This document shows positions 32,080 to 41,085 of a DNA stretch of 53,391 nt, piece after piece. This stretch comes from CAZTCJ01 sp964612085 (lineage in GTDB: Bacteria; Pseudomonadota; Alphaproteobacteria; JAJFIK01): assembly GCA_964612085.1 (NCBI GenBank), contig CAZTCJ010000018.1, forward strand, positions 1-53,391. Direction: 5' to 3'. Position 1 is the first letter of the stretch; each line of letters starts with the position of its first letter. The notes beneath the pieces are model-generated. The model searched no databases and was not told where the DNA came from. It saw only the letters and a list, made by a program, of their open reading frames with translations. The position numbers were made by a program, and so were the translations under genes.

Positions 32080-35028
32080 CTAGAGCCGGATGGTCGTGCC
32101 CAAGAAGATCCGGGCGCCCAGCACGTCGAACAGCGGCACCAGCGTGTTGGAGTCCGTCTGGCTGTTGCCCACCCGCGGCGGTTCCACGCTGGTGATGTTC
32201 TCCGCGCCGATCCGGAACTGGACGTTTTCATAGGGCTCCCATGTGGCGGTCAGGTCCACATAATGCCGCCCGTCCACTTCCGGGATCGCCACGTCCGCAT
32301 TGACGTCCTCAAGACCGCCGACCCAGCGCCAGCGCACCGAGAACTGTACCGGTCCCCGTTCCCAGGTCGCCCGGACGAAAGAGCGCATATCCGGTGTCGG
32401 ATAGCCCGAGAAGGTCTGACCGCAGGTGCCGGAGAACTTACCGGCGCATTCGACGGGTTCGGAGAATTCCGTCGGTGTCAGGATCCATTCATTGACCCAG
32501 CCGAACGTGCCGAACACGGTCAATGAACCGGCATCGTCAAGACCGAATTCGTCCAGATCGAAGCCGTAGTTGAGTGATACATCAAGACCGCTGGTCTGGA
32601 ACGACGAGACGTTCTCGTTGAGGCTCAACACCCCTTGGGCATTGCCGTCGCTCCGGCGCGGGATCAATCCGCAGAAGAACGAATTGACATTGTTCGAGGC
32701 CGCACACAGATCGAACACGCCTTGGCTACTGCCGCCCGCCTGGGACACCGCATTCTGCAGATTGATGTTGTACCAGTCCACGGTCAGCGACAGCCCTTCG
32801 ATAAAGCTGGGCTGCAGCACAGCCCCGATCGTCCAGGTGTTGGACGTCTCTTCCTCCAGATTGGGATTGCCGCCGGTCAGGGTCTCGATCTGCGGATCCT
32901 CCTGGCTGAACGTGCCTTCCGGATTGACCGCAAGCGCATCCGGACCGAAAAACGCGGCCGGCACCCCTTGCGCGATACACAGATCCGCTAGGCCGTTGCT
33001 GACAGGGGATTGGCTGGAGTCGCAGAAATCGTCCACTTGCGGGAAACCATTGACCTGCGGACCGAACAGCTCAATGACGTTCGGCGCCCGGATGGCCCGC
33101 TGGAACAGGCCACGGACCCGGTATTCGTCATTGATCTGCCATTCGCCGCCACCCTTGAAGGTGACCACGCGCCCGACGGTCGAATAGTCCGAATAGCGCA
33201 CACCGCCGTCGATGGACACGAGCTTGGCATAGGGCAGATCGGTGATCACCGGGATCTTGGTCTCGACATACAGTTCCCACACGTTGAAACCGCCGTCGAG
33301 CGGATCGCCCGCCGCATTGAAGCCGTCGATATCGCCCGAGGCCGCCACCGGATCCGGCGTGAAGTCCGCCGATTCTTCCCGGTATTCGAAGCCGCCCGCC
33401 ACCTGCACGGCGCCGGAGGGCAGTTCGAACAGGCTGCCGGCCAGCGTGCCGGAGACCACTTCGGTCTGGGTATTGCCCACCGCCAGGCTTTGGATGGTGG
33501 CGAAGTTCACCATCTCCGGCGTGAAGTTGCCTTCGCCGAAGAAGTTGAGCGGCACGCAGCCATTGGCCTGGTTCTGGCAGACAATATTGCCATTGGCGTC
33601 TTCAGCCAGAAGCAGGCCCTGTTGCGACCGGGAGAGCTGAATGTTCCCAAGCTGAACATCCGTCAGTTCGGTCCGGCCGAACATGTAATAGACATCCCAG
33701 CGCCAGTCTTCGAGCCAGCCGCCGAAGAAATCGCCGAACTCGCCACGGAAGCCGCCGACGAAGCGGTAAGCGTTGGTGGTGAAGTTCTCTTCCCGCGCCC
33801 CCGATTCCAGCATGCGCCGGAACAGGCTGCCCGTATAGGTGCCGGTCGCCGGATTGTAGTTGTTGCTGGTACGGATGACATCCTTGGCCGCTTCCGTCAG
33901 GAACGGATTGATATCGACCGAGATCTCGAACTGTTCCGCCAGCGGCGTCGGCGCCAACCGCCCTTGGGACTGGGTGTTGACGAACAGCGCCTCGCTGTAA
34001 AACTCGATATTGTCATCGATCTCGTAATCGATCGTGCCGGAGATCGTATAGCGGTCGAGCGGGATCTGAATATTCGTGAACGGCGCGAAGTTGAAGACAT
34101 CCGTCACGCCCGAGCGCTCACGCACATTCCCGTCCGGCAGGAACAGGATCGACCCGGCCGTACTGCCGTCCGGCAATGTAAAGCCGCCGCCCGAAATCCG
34201 CCCTTCGGGGATCCGGCTCGACCCGCCCCGGCGCAACACATCCCGTCCGTCCCCGCCCGGAGGGCCGCAAGTGAAATCGCCGCGATTGGACAAATCGCCC
34301 GCGCCATCATCGCAATCGAAGAAGGTGAAATCACGGTCCTTCGCCAGAACCTGGGTCTGGGTGTAATACTCGGCGAAGAACGTGATATTGCCGCGCCCAT
34401 CGTCGAAATTCATGCCACCGAGCACGGAGAAATCATAGGTTTCGCCGTCGCCTTCATCGAGCAGATCGAACTGGGCGTTGAATTCCAGACCCTCGAAATT
34501 GTCGCGCGTGATGAAGTTGACGACACCGGCGATGGCGTCCGATCCGTACACGGCGGATGCGCCGCCCGTCACCACTTCGACCCGCTCCACGAGACCCGCC
34601 GGGATGGTGTTGACATCGGTACCGCCGAAACCGGCGCTGTTGTCGGCCGGAATCCAGCGCCGGCCATTGACCAGCACCAGGGTCCGCTGGTTGCCGAGAC
34701 CGCGCAGATCGATGGTGGCAAAGCCCGCACCCGGATTGTTCGACTGGCTGGACGCGCCCGGCACCACTTGGGGCAACTGGTTCAGCACGCGCTCCACCGT
34801 CGAGTTGCCGGCGAACTGGAACTCCTCGGCATCGATGATCGTGATCGGGCTGTTGGCTTCCAGATCCTGACGCGGAATGCGCGATCCCGTCACGATGATG
34901 AGATCGCCCGGATCGTCATCGTCGTCCTGGGCCGCGACCGGCATCGCCGATCCGAAGACCGCCGATATGGCGATACCGGCCGTCGAGGCCGACATCAGCA
35001 GACGCTGTTTCAAAGACCGTCTTTTCAT
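32080..35028 (-). CDS. TonB-dependent outer-membrane receptor (982 residues)
   Basis: The protein has a Sec signal (about 1-33, ending VAAQ), an acidic DDDDD stretch, then a TonB-box-like LIIVTGSRI and a plug domain (SPITIIDAEEF, LNQLPQVVPG, TIDLRGLGNQRTLVLVNGRR, VERVEVVTGGASAVYGSDAIAGVVNFITR). A long barrel follows, ending in an aromatic-type strand IFLGTTIRL. It resembles the large receptors common in sphingomonads and marine alphaproteobacteria. The ligand is unknown: siderophores, carbohydrates and cobalamin are all possible, and no neighbour gene settles it. GGGGAG precedes the ATG. It is monocistronic by spacing. Confidence 0.95.
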   Translation of the reverse strand: MKRRSLKQRLLMSASTAGIAISAVFGSAMPVAAQDDDDDPGDLIIVTGSRIPRQDLEANSPITIIDAEEFQFAGNSTVERVLNQLPQVVPGASSQSNNPGAGFATIDLRGLGNQRTLVLVNGRRWIPADNSAGFGGTDVNTIPAGLVERVEVVTGGASAVYGSDAIAGVVNFITRDNFEGLEFNAQFDLLDEGDGETYDFSVLGGMNFDDGRGNITFFAEYYTQTQVLAKDRDFTFFDCDDGAGDLSNRGDFTCGPPGGDGRDVLRRGGSSRIPEGRISGGGFTLPDGSTAGSILFLPDGNVRERSGVTDVFNFAPFTNIQIPLDRYTISGTIDYEIDDNIEFYSEALFVNTQSQGRLAPTPLAEQFEISVDINPFLTEAAKDVIRTSNNYNPATGTYTGSLFRRMLESGAREENFTTNAYRFVGGFRGEFGDFFGGWLEDWRWDVYYMFGRTELTDVQLGNIQLSRSQQGLLLAEDANGNIVCQNQANGCVPLNFFGEGNFTPEMVNFATIQSLAVGNTQTEVVSGTLAGSLFELPSGAVQVAGGFEYREESADFTPDPVAASGDIDGFNAAGDPLDGGFNVWELYVETKIPVITDLPYAKLVSIDGGVRYSDYSTVGRVVTFKGGGEWQINDEYRVRGLFQRAIRAPNVIELFGPQVNGFPQVDDFCDSSQSPVSNGLADLCIAQGVPAAFFGPDALAVNPEGTFSQEDPQIETLTGGNPNLEEETSNTWTIGAVLQPSFIEGLSLTVDWYNINLQNAVSQAGGSSQGVFDLCAASNNVNSFFCGLIPRRSDGNAQGVLSLNENVSSFQTSGLDVSLNYGFDLDEFGLDDAGSLTVFGTFGWVNEWILTPTEFSEPVECAGKFSGTCGQTFSGYPTPDMRSFVRATWERGPVQFSVRWRWVGGLEDVNADVAIPEVDGRHYVDLTATWEPYENVQFRIGAENITSVEPPRVGNSQTDSNTLVPLFDVLGARIFLGTTIRL

Positions 35029-35643
35029 GGGACTCCCCTTCGCTAAAGACTGACATCACCCATCCTTCGGCGTGTCCAGCTGCCTCGCATCGCGGATCCA
35101 TCGGGGCACATCAGTGCCTGTTTTGGGGCCATCCGTATAAACATCATTGTTATGCGGACCAGCGCCCCTCATCCGGCGCGAGACTGTGTCGTTTGCCAAA
35201 CCCACCGCTCTCCGTCCCGTAAATCCAGTACACGGGAACAATCGGCCGTGCGTCAATCAAACGATCCGCCGTTCATCGCGTCCGCTTATCCATTCGTCAG
35301 CAGCAAGACGCCTTTGCGGGGCTTGTGACAAATAGGTTACAGGACGGATGAATGGATGACGGATGTCAGGGCGGGGAAACCGCCATGGAACAAGGTATAC
35401 GCGCCGCGCTCACGGCGAATCGGCACCGCTTGCGCAAAAGAGGCAGACGGATCGTTTATCCTGTATACGGATGGAAAACACATGACGACGAATGGCAGAA
35501 ATAAAGGCGAATAGCGCCCGAAACGCCATGAACGGCAAGGCCAGACCGTTCAGCACGCCTTTCCCGCCATTGGTCGCGTATATGCCCCGTTTCCGGCACA
35601 CCGGCCAGGGCCTTGCAGAACAGCTTTCGGGAGTGTCAGGCGC
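35029..35643. other. Long intergenic region between TonB receptor and CMD-family gene
   Basis: This 615-base stretch has no gene I can support. A 63-codon minus-strand frame (35410-35601) and a plus-strand frame (35492-35716) lack ribosome sites and recognisable sequence. The right-hand part must contain the promoter of the receptor gene. A small GGCGG/CCGCC hairpin lies near 35370. No tRNA or known riboswitch was seen. Confidence 0.55.
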
Positions 35644-36192
35644 TCAGAACCCTTCCAGGCCCTCGTCCAAGGGCACGCGGAATGTCTTCAAGATCATGCA
35701 AACCTGCGTATACTGACCCACCGTGAACACAACATCCATACACTGACGTGTACTGAAGGCTTTCGACAGCGCCGCCCAGGTGGGATCGTCGATCGCGGAA
35801 TTGATGTAGAGCTGGTCAGCGGCATCGAGCAATGCCCGCTCCGCCTCGGTCCAGCGCGCGGCCTTGGCGCCCTCGCGGATCGCGGCGATCTCTTCATCCG
35901 TCAGCCCGCAGGACCGGCCGATCTTCACATGCTGCGCCCATTCATAAGCGGATTGCGCCAGCCAGCCCACGCGCAGGATGACGATCTCGCGTTCGCGCGC
36001 GGGCAAGGTGGAGGCCCCCAGAACATAGCTGCCCCAGGCCAGAAACGCCTTCAGCGCCTCTGGATGATGGGCGAAGGTCTTGAAGATGTTGAAGGCATCG
36101 CCGGTGTGGCGGGTGACGGGCGCAAGCGCCTCGCGCATGGCGTCATCCCAATCGGCGGGCTCGATGGGCGGAATGCGGGGCGGCTGATCCAT
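35644..36192 (-). CDS. Carboxymuconolactone decarboxylase-family protein
   Basis: This 182-residue all-helical protein belongs to the CMD/AhpD-like family. The core GASTLPAREREIVILRVGWLAQSAYEWAQHVKIGRSCGLTDEEI is the family signature, including the Glu and His of YEWAQH. The redox CxxC of AhpD is absent, so peroxidase-type chemistry is unlikely; the family also includes decarboxylases and many proteins of unknown activity. I chose the ATG at 36192, preceded by GAGAGG at six bases, over one six codons upstream with no ribosome site. It lies between two TonB receptor genes on the same strand, but with wide gaps. Confidence 0.85.
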   Translation of the reverse strand: MDQPPRIPPIEPADWDDAMREALAPVTRHTGDAFNIFKTFAHHPEALKAFLAWGSYVLGASTLPAREREIVILRVGWLAQSAYEWAQHVKIGRSCGLTDEEIAAIREGAKAARWTEAERALLDAADQLYINSAIDDPTWAALSKAFSTRQCMDVVFTVGQYTQVCMILKTFRVPLDEGLEGF

Positions 36193-36328
36193 AACGGGCC
36201 TCTCGATCATGCACGGGCCCGCCGGACGATCCGCGCGGGCCGTTGCTCACAAGCCTATCATGGGCCGTTCCGCCAGGGGGAGATGGCGCGAAGCGGCAGA
36301 CCGCGACCGGCCCGCCGCCCGGCTTTGA

Positions 36329-38842
36329 TCAGTAGGTCAGACGCAGCGTGGCGCCATAGAAACGCGGCGCGTTCGGATAGCCGCTGAAGCTGCCCGCCTG
36401 GGCCACGGACGGGAAGGCCTGGAGCAGATGATCGTCATTGGTCAGGTTGCGGCCCCAGAGCTGCAGTTCCCAGAAGCCGTCGATCGGCGCGATCCCGACA
36501 CTGGCATTGACCAGATTGACCTCCCGCGAGGACACGCTGGCCGGAATATTATCCGCCGTCGCCACTTCGCTCTCGAACAGGTAATCGGCACGGATGAAAC
36601 CGATATAGTCGAGGAATTCCTTGGTATAGGTGGCCGAGGTCGCAACGCTCCATTCATGAATGCCTGCAGGGCGTTCGCCGGACAGATCCGTCGGACCGTT
36701 CGGGCCCTGCGCACCTTCGAAACTGTCATAGATCGGATCGAGCCAGGTGACGGCCGCTGTCAGCGTCAGTTCCTCAATCGGGTTCCAGTTGGCGTCGAAC
36801 TCAACGCCCTGTACGGAGGTTTCCCCCGCATTACCGAGCACGAAGCCGGTGCCGGCGAAAATGTTCGACTGGAAGCCTTCGAGGGTTTGGTCGAACAAAG
36901 CGAGATTGAAGGCGAAGGTGTCGAACTGGGCCTTCAGGCCAATTTCGTAGACGGTCGCCTCTTCCGGACCGGCGAAGCGGGTGCCCGAGTTCAGATTGGG
37001 CGTGGCGAGGCCGGCCTCCTGAAGCGCCACCAGATCGTTGGGCAAGGGCCGGGAGTCGGCCGACAGGTTCCAGGACGACGCCTTGAAACCGGTCGAGGCG
37101 CTGAAATACGCGCTCAGATTATCGTTGATGTCATAGGCCAGACGCGCGGTCCAGGTGAGCTTGTCGTCGTTGGTCTCCCCGTCTTCCACCGCATTGGGGA
37201 AGGCCGTGACCGCAGGCAGAAACTGCAATGCCTGGAAGCCCAGAAGCTGGTTGCAGAGCGGACCGGTTTCCGGCGTACACGGAACGGTGCTCAAGGCCTG
37301 GGCCTGGGCGAACTGATCGGGGAACATGGCGAAGTTTTCCGGCGTCGGCGGCTGGCCGCCGGTGAAGGCCGAGAACAGTTGGCCAAATCCGATTTGTTCG
37401 AAATCCAGCAGGGAGAAGACATCGGTCGTATCGTTGATGCCGAACGCTTCTTTCCGGTCGTTGATGTAGCTCAGACCAACGGTCGCCGTCAGCCGGTCGG
37501 TAATGTTCCAGTCCACCTGACCGAAGATCGAGTAAGAGACGTTGTCCTGACCGGCCGACGAGCGGCGGCCTTCGCCCGGTTCGAAGAACGTGCCCGGCGG
37601 AAAGCCCAAAGCCGCTTCGAGGCCCGGAATGGCACCGCCAGACAACGCATCGGCATAGGCCCGGAAATCGTTACCGAAATTAAGCTCGTTGGAATTGATA
37701 CGGACATCTTCATTGAAATAGAAGCCGCCGATCAGCCAGTCGAAGCGGTTGTCATTGCCGGTGGAGGTAATGCGGACTTCCTGGGTGAAGGTCTCAATCT
37801 CCTCATCCAGGAGATTGCGGCCGATCAAATCGGCGCTGGTGAAATCGGAGTCCTGATCGGTCAGGAGAGAACGGTCCCTGTAGGCCGTGATCGAGGTCAC
37901 GGTGAACCACTCCAGATCCCAGTCCGCCTGCAGAGAAACGCCGCCATTCTCGATCTGGTTGATGGAATCGAAATTGAAATTCTGTTCGCGTGCGAACGGA
38001 TCCTCGCTGACGAGATCGCCGCCCAGCAGACGGACGACGTCACCGGTCGGACCGTCGACCAGATTGTTCACGCCGCAGCAGACTTCGTCGATCTCGTCGT
38101 AATCCGCGATGAAGCGGAAAGAGAGATTATCGAGCGGTTCGAACAAAAGCTGGCCACGGATCGCCCAGCGGTCGCGGTCATTGTGATCCTGGCCGCCATC
38201 GAGATTTTCGAAATAGCCGTCGCGCTGATTGACGCTGCCGAAAACACGGAACGCCAGATTATCCGTGATCGCCCCGGTGACATCGCCACGGAACTGATAA
38301 AAGTCGAAATTACCGACCGACGCCTCAGCCCAGGCGCCGAACTCATATTCCGGCGCGGCCGTCACGATGCTGATGACACCGGCGGACGCGTTCTTGCCAA
38401 ACAGCGTACTTTGCGGACCGCGCAGCACTTCGACCCGCTCCAGATTGGGCAGGTCGGAGATGGCCGAAGCCGAGCGCGAACGGTAGACACCATCGATAAA
38501 GACGCCCACGGACGGCTCGATCCCCGCATTGTTCGCGCCGTTGCCGAAGCCGCGGATCACGAAATTGGTGTTCGCGGAGCTTTGCAGCTGATTCACCCGC
38601 AGGGACGGCACGACCGTCTGCAGATCACTCAGATCCAGGATCCGTGCCTGATCGATCACTTGAGCATCGACGACCGACACGGCGATCGGCACTTCTTGAA
38701 GGGTCTGCTCCCGCTTGGCGGCGGTCACAACGATGACCTCCTGGGACTGCTCGGTGCCTGTATCCTGCGCCAGCGCCAAGCCGCCCGGCGCCACCGCGCC
38801 CGCCACCAGCATGGACGTTCCCAACAAAATCGACTTTTTCAT
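36329..38842 (-). CDS. TonB-dependent outer-membrane receptor (837 residues)
   Basis: The protein has a Sec signal (about 1-25, ending ALAQ), a TonB box EVIVVTAAKREQTLQEVPIAVSVV, and a plug with LSDLQTVVPSLRVNQLQSS, FVIRGFGNGANNAGIEPSVGVFIDGVY and VEVLRGPQSTLFGKNASAGVISIVT. The long barrel ends in FYGATLRLTY. The plug pattern places it in the large FecA/IroN-like subfamily expanded in sphingomonads and related groups. Two Cys pairs (ECVCGV-like at about 250-256 and TPETGPLC) lie in extracellular loops. The ligand is unknown. GGGGATAAGG precedes the ATG. Confidence 0.95.
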   Translation of the reverse strand: MKKSILLGTSMLVAGAVAPGGLALAQDTGTEQSQEVIVVTAAKREQTLQEVPIAVSVVDAQVIDQARILDLSDLQTVVPSLRVNQLQSSANTNFVIRGFGNGANNAGIEPSVGVFIDGVYRSRSASAISDLPNLERVEVLRGPQSTLFGKNASAGVISIVTAAPEYEFGAWAEASVGNFDFYQFRGDVTGAITDNLAFRVFGSVNQRDGYFENLDGGQDHNDRDRWAIRGQLLFEPLDNLSFRFIADYDEIDEVCCGVNNLVDGPTGDVVRLLGGDLVSEDPFAREQNFNFDSINQIENGGVSLQADWDLEWFTVTSITAYRDRSLLTDQDSDFTSADLIGRNLLDEEIETFTQEVRITSTGNDNRFDWLIGGFYFNEDVRINSNELNFGNDFRAYADALSGGAIPGLEAALGFPPGTFFEPGEGRRSSAGQDNVSYSIFGQVDWNITDRLTATVGLSYINDRKEAFGINDTTDVFSLLDFEQIGFGQLFSAFTGGQPPTPENFAMFPDQFAQAQALSTVPCTPETGPLCNQLLGFQALQFLPAVTAFPNAVEDGETNDDKLTWTARLAYDINDNLSAYFSASTGFKASSWNLSADSRPLPNDLVALQEAGLATPNLNSGTRFAGPEEATVYEIGLKAQFDTFAFNLALFDQTLEGFQSNIFAGTGFVLGNAGETSVQGVEFDANWNPIEELTLTAAVTWLDPIYDSFEGAQGPNGPTDLSGERPAGIHEWSVATSATYTKEFLDYIGFIRADYLFESEVATADNIPASVSSREVNLVNASVGIAPIDGFWELQLWGRNLTNDDHLLQAFPSVAQAGSFSGYPNAPRFYGATLRLTY

Positions 38843-39131
38843 TCCTTATCCCCTGGAGTGATCCGTTTTTTTCTGCGCCCTCAGGCCGGTTGGCACAACA
38901 GAAAACGCACCCTTCGGTCCGAAGAGCCTTTCCGCACGCCAACGAGCCTGTAAACATGTAGCCAATCTGGCACAAACCGGACGGACGGCGAGATCAATTT
39001 GCTTGGAGCGGTAGGCTGATCGGCGATTTGTTGCGGATATGTAACACCAAAGGCGGCACCGCTGCGTGGCCTGCGCCCCGAAGCCGAACACGCACCGGAC
39101 CTGTTCCACCAGACCGATTGTTCAGAGCCCG
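38843..39131. other. Gap between second TonB receptor and the photosynthesis operon end
   Basis: This 289-base region contains the receptor promoter and the end of the bchG-tspO operon. I see no strong hairpin with a T tract, no PpsR-type site, and no supported gene. Confidence 0.5.
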
Positions 39132-39389
39132 TCAGCGGCGCGCCAGATCCACCACATGGACGACTCCCCCAGCCAAGAGAGCGGCCGCGATCCAGGGCCA
39201 GGGCGCATCGACCAGGGCGAAGCGGACGGCCAGAAGCAGGAAACACCCCGCCAGGAGCATCGGCCAGACCGCGCCGAAGGCAGGCCCCTTGCCGGTCCGG
39301 GCGCGCCACAGCACAAGAGCAAGGCTTTCCAAAGCAACCAGGATCAGAATGAAATCGATGATCCGGCCCGAGGTGAACAGCTCAGCCAT
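39132..39389 (-). CDS. Small membrane protein in the bchG-bchP-tspO operon
   Basis: This 85-residue protein has about three hydrophobic helices (near residues 8-26, 40-56 and 60-77), a basic loop (RARTGKG) between the first two, and ends in LARR. I recognise no family. The ATG at 39389 lies four bases after the tspO stop; an in-frame TTG four codons upstream would overlap tspO. Tight spacing makes it the last gene of the bchG operon, so a link to pigment or porphyrin handling is an inference from context only. Confidence 0.65.
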   Translation of the reverse strand: MAELFTSGRIIDFILILVALESLALVLWRARTGKGPAFGAVWPMLLAGCFLLLAVRFALVDAPWPWIAAALLAGGVVHVVDLARR

Positions 39390-39393
39390 GATC

Positions 39394-39861
39394 TCACCCA
39401 AAAGGCGCGTTGAGCCGGATGATCGTCCAGTTCAGATAAGCCGCAAAACTCACCCAGGCGAGATAAGGCACCAGCAGCCAGCTCGAGAGTTTCGAGAACC
39501 GGGCGAACAGGACGATCAGCATCAGGATCGACAACCAGAGCAGCCCCACTTCCAGCAAGGCCCAATCGGGCCGCTGCATACGGAAGAACAGCAGGCTCCA
39601 CAGCACGTTGAAAAACCCATTGAGGGCAAAGCCGCCGATCACCCAACTGCGGACCGTCGCATCGGGCGCCCTGTGCCAGGCCGTCGCTCCGGACAGGGCC
39701 GCGAAGGCGAAGATCGTCGTCCAGGCCGGTCCGAACAGCCAATCCGGCGGTTGCCAGGGCGGTTTTTCCAGGGACTGATACCAGGGGCCAGTATCCGTCA
39801 GGGTACCGCCGAGCGTGGCGACGAACAACGCCGCCAGCGCAGCCAGGATGAACGCCCTCAT
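39394..39861 (-). CDS. tspO: TspO/MBR family tryptophan-rich sensory protein
   Basis: TspO is a five-helix membrane protein that binds and affects porphyrins; in Rhodobacter sphaeroides it lowers photosynthesis gene expression under oxygen. The 155-residue sequence has the family motifs WYQSLEKPPWQPPDWLFGPAWT near the start, GGFALNGFFNVLWSLLFF in the middle, and PYLAWVSFAAYLNWTIIRLN at the end. It starts 21 bases after bchP and is followed by a small membrane protein. In Rhodobacter the homologue (crtK) sits with carotenoid genes, so this bchP-linked location is a different arrangement. Confidence 0.95.
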   Translation of the reverse strand: MRAFILAALAALFVATLGGTLTDTGPWYQSLEKPPWQPPDWLFGPAWTTIFAFAALSGATAWHRAPDATVRSWVIGGFALNGFFNVLWSLLFFRMQRPDWALLEVGLLWLSILMLIVLFARFSKLSSWLLVPYLAWVSFAAYLNWTIIRLNAPFG

Positions 39862-39882
39862 GACACCCCCAACGCGCCCTTT

Positions 39883-41082
39883 TTAGGTGCGCGCGAAGCC
39901 CAGAAGATGAGCCAGATCCTTGAAGAAGATCTTGGCATGGGCGGCCGGTTTGGCGCGCACCAACTGCTTGTTCATATAGGCATCCCAGGTCAGCTTCTGA
40001 ACGTCCGGGTCCTTACAGATGGACACGAAGCGTTCGCGCCGCTTGTCGTTGCGGTACCAGAAATGCTGCATGATCCCAAGGATCCAGAAGACGCGGCCAT
40101 GTTCCTTCATGAAGTGCTTGCGCGCCGTCGCCAGGGCGCGGGCATCGCCGGTCTCCAAAAACAGCTCGGCCGCTTCCGCCGAATACTGACCGCCGATCAT
40201 GGCGTAATAGATGCCCTCGCCGCTTGCGGGCGCGACAATGCCCGCCGCGTCGCCCGCGAGCACCACATCCTTGTTGTTGTCCCATTTCTTCAGGGGCTTC
40301 AGCGGAATCGGCGCGCCTTCCGTGCGCACGGTCTCGCTTAAGTCGAGGGCCGTCGCCTCGCGCAAGGACGCGACAGCGCCGCGCAAGGAAAAACCCTTAT
40401 TGGCCGAGCCGACGCCGACGCTCGTTTTGTCCCCATGGGGAAAAATCCAGGCGTAAAAGTCAGGGGACAGATGGCCCTGATAATAGACATCGCACCGCGA
40501 ACCGTCGAACCCGGCCATGCCTTCGGACGGTGAGCGGACGATTTCGTGATAAGCGAACACACACGGCACTTTATCGGCATTCTTCACGGTCTGGCGGGCC
40601 ACTTGGGAACGCGCGCCATCGGCGCCGATCACGCAACGCGTGCGGATCCGGACGGGCTCGGCATCCTTGTCCGCGCCTTTGGGGCGATAACAGACAATCG
40701 CCGTGCCGTCCGTATCCCGCTCGATCGTCGTGAAGGTGCCGGTATGCCGTTTGGCGCCATAGGTCGCGGCGCGGGCGCGCAGCCATTCGTCGAAATCTTC
40801 CCGGTCGACCATGCCCACATAGCCGCCGTCGATCGGCATATCGACGGTCTTGCCAGACGGCGCGACCATCCGTGCGGATTGGGCCTTGGCGACGATCAGC
40901 TCGTCCGGAATGTGAAAATCCCGGATCAGACGCGGCGGAATGGCGCCGCCGCACGGCTTGATGCGTCCGGCCTTGTCGAGCAGCACCACCGAGCGCCCGT
41001 GACGGGCCAATGTCTCGGCCGCCGTCGCGCCCGCAGGCCCGCCGCCGACCACAACCACATCGACCTGATCCATCTGTGTCAT
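39883..41082 (-). CDS. bchP: Geranylgeranyl diphosphate/bacteriochlorophyll reductase BchP
   Basis: BchP is a flavoprotein that reduces the geranylgeranyl tail of bacteriochlorophyll to phytyl in three steps. The 399-residue sequence begins with the FAD-binding VDVVVVGGGPAGATAAETLARHG. It then has KPCGGAIPPRL, VIGADGARSQVAR and the second FAD segment VVLAGDAAGIVAPASGEGIYYAM, all typical of the BchP/ChlP family. GGAGGATAAGTC precedes the ATG. It lies three bases after the MFS gene and 21 bases before tspO, inside the bchG operon. Confidence 0.97.
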   Translation of the reverse strand: MTQMDQVDVVVVGGGPAGATAAETLARHGRSVVLLDKAGRIKPCGGAIPPRLIRDFHIPDELIVAKAQSARMVAPSGKTVDMPIDGGYVGMVDREDFDEWLRARAATYGAKRHTGTFTTIERDTDGTAIVCYRPKGADKDAEPVRIRTRCVIGADGARSQVARQTVKNADKVPCVFAYHEIVRSPSEGMAGFDGSRCDVYYQGHLSPDFYAWIFPHGDKTSVGVGSANKGFSLRGAVASLREATALDLSETVRTEGAPIPLKPLKKWDNNKDVVLAGDAAGIVAPASGEGIYYAMIGGQYSAEAAELFLETGDARALATARKHFMKEHGRVFWILGIMQHFWYRNDKRRERFVSICKDPDVQKLTWDAYMNKQLVRAKPAAHAKIFFKDLAHLLGFART

Positions 41083-41085
41083 GAC

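Noticed and set aside
35410..35716. Small genes in the gap between the TonB receptor and the CMD-family gene
   Set aside because: Both candidate frames lack ribosome sites, and one overlaps the CMD gene tail; the sequence is not protein-like.
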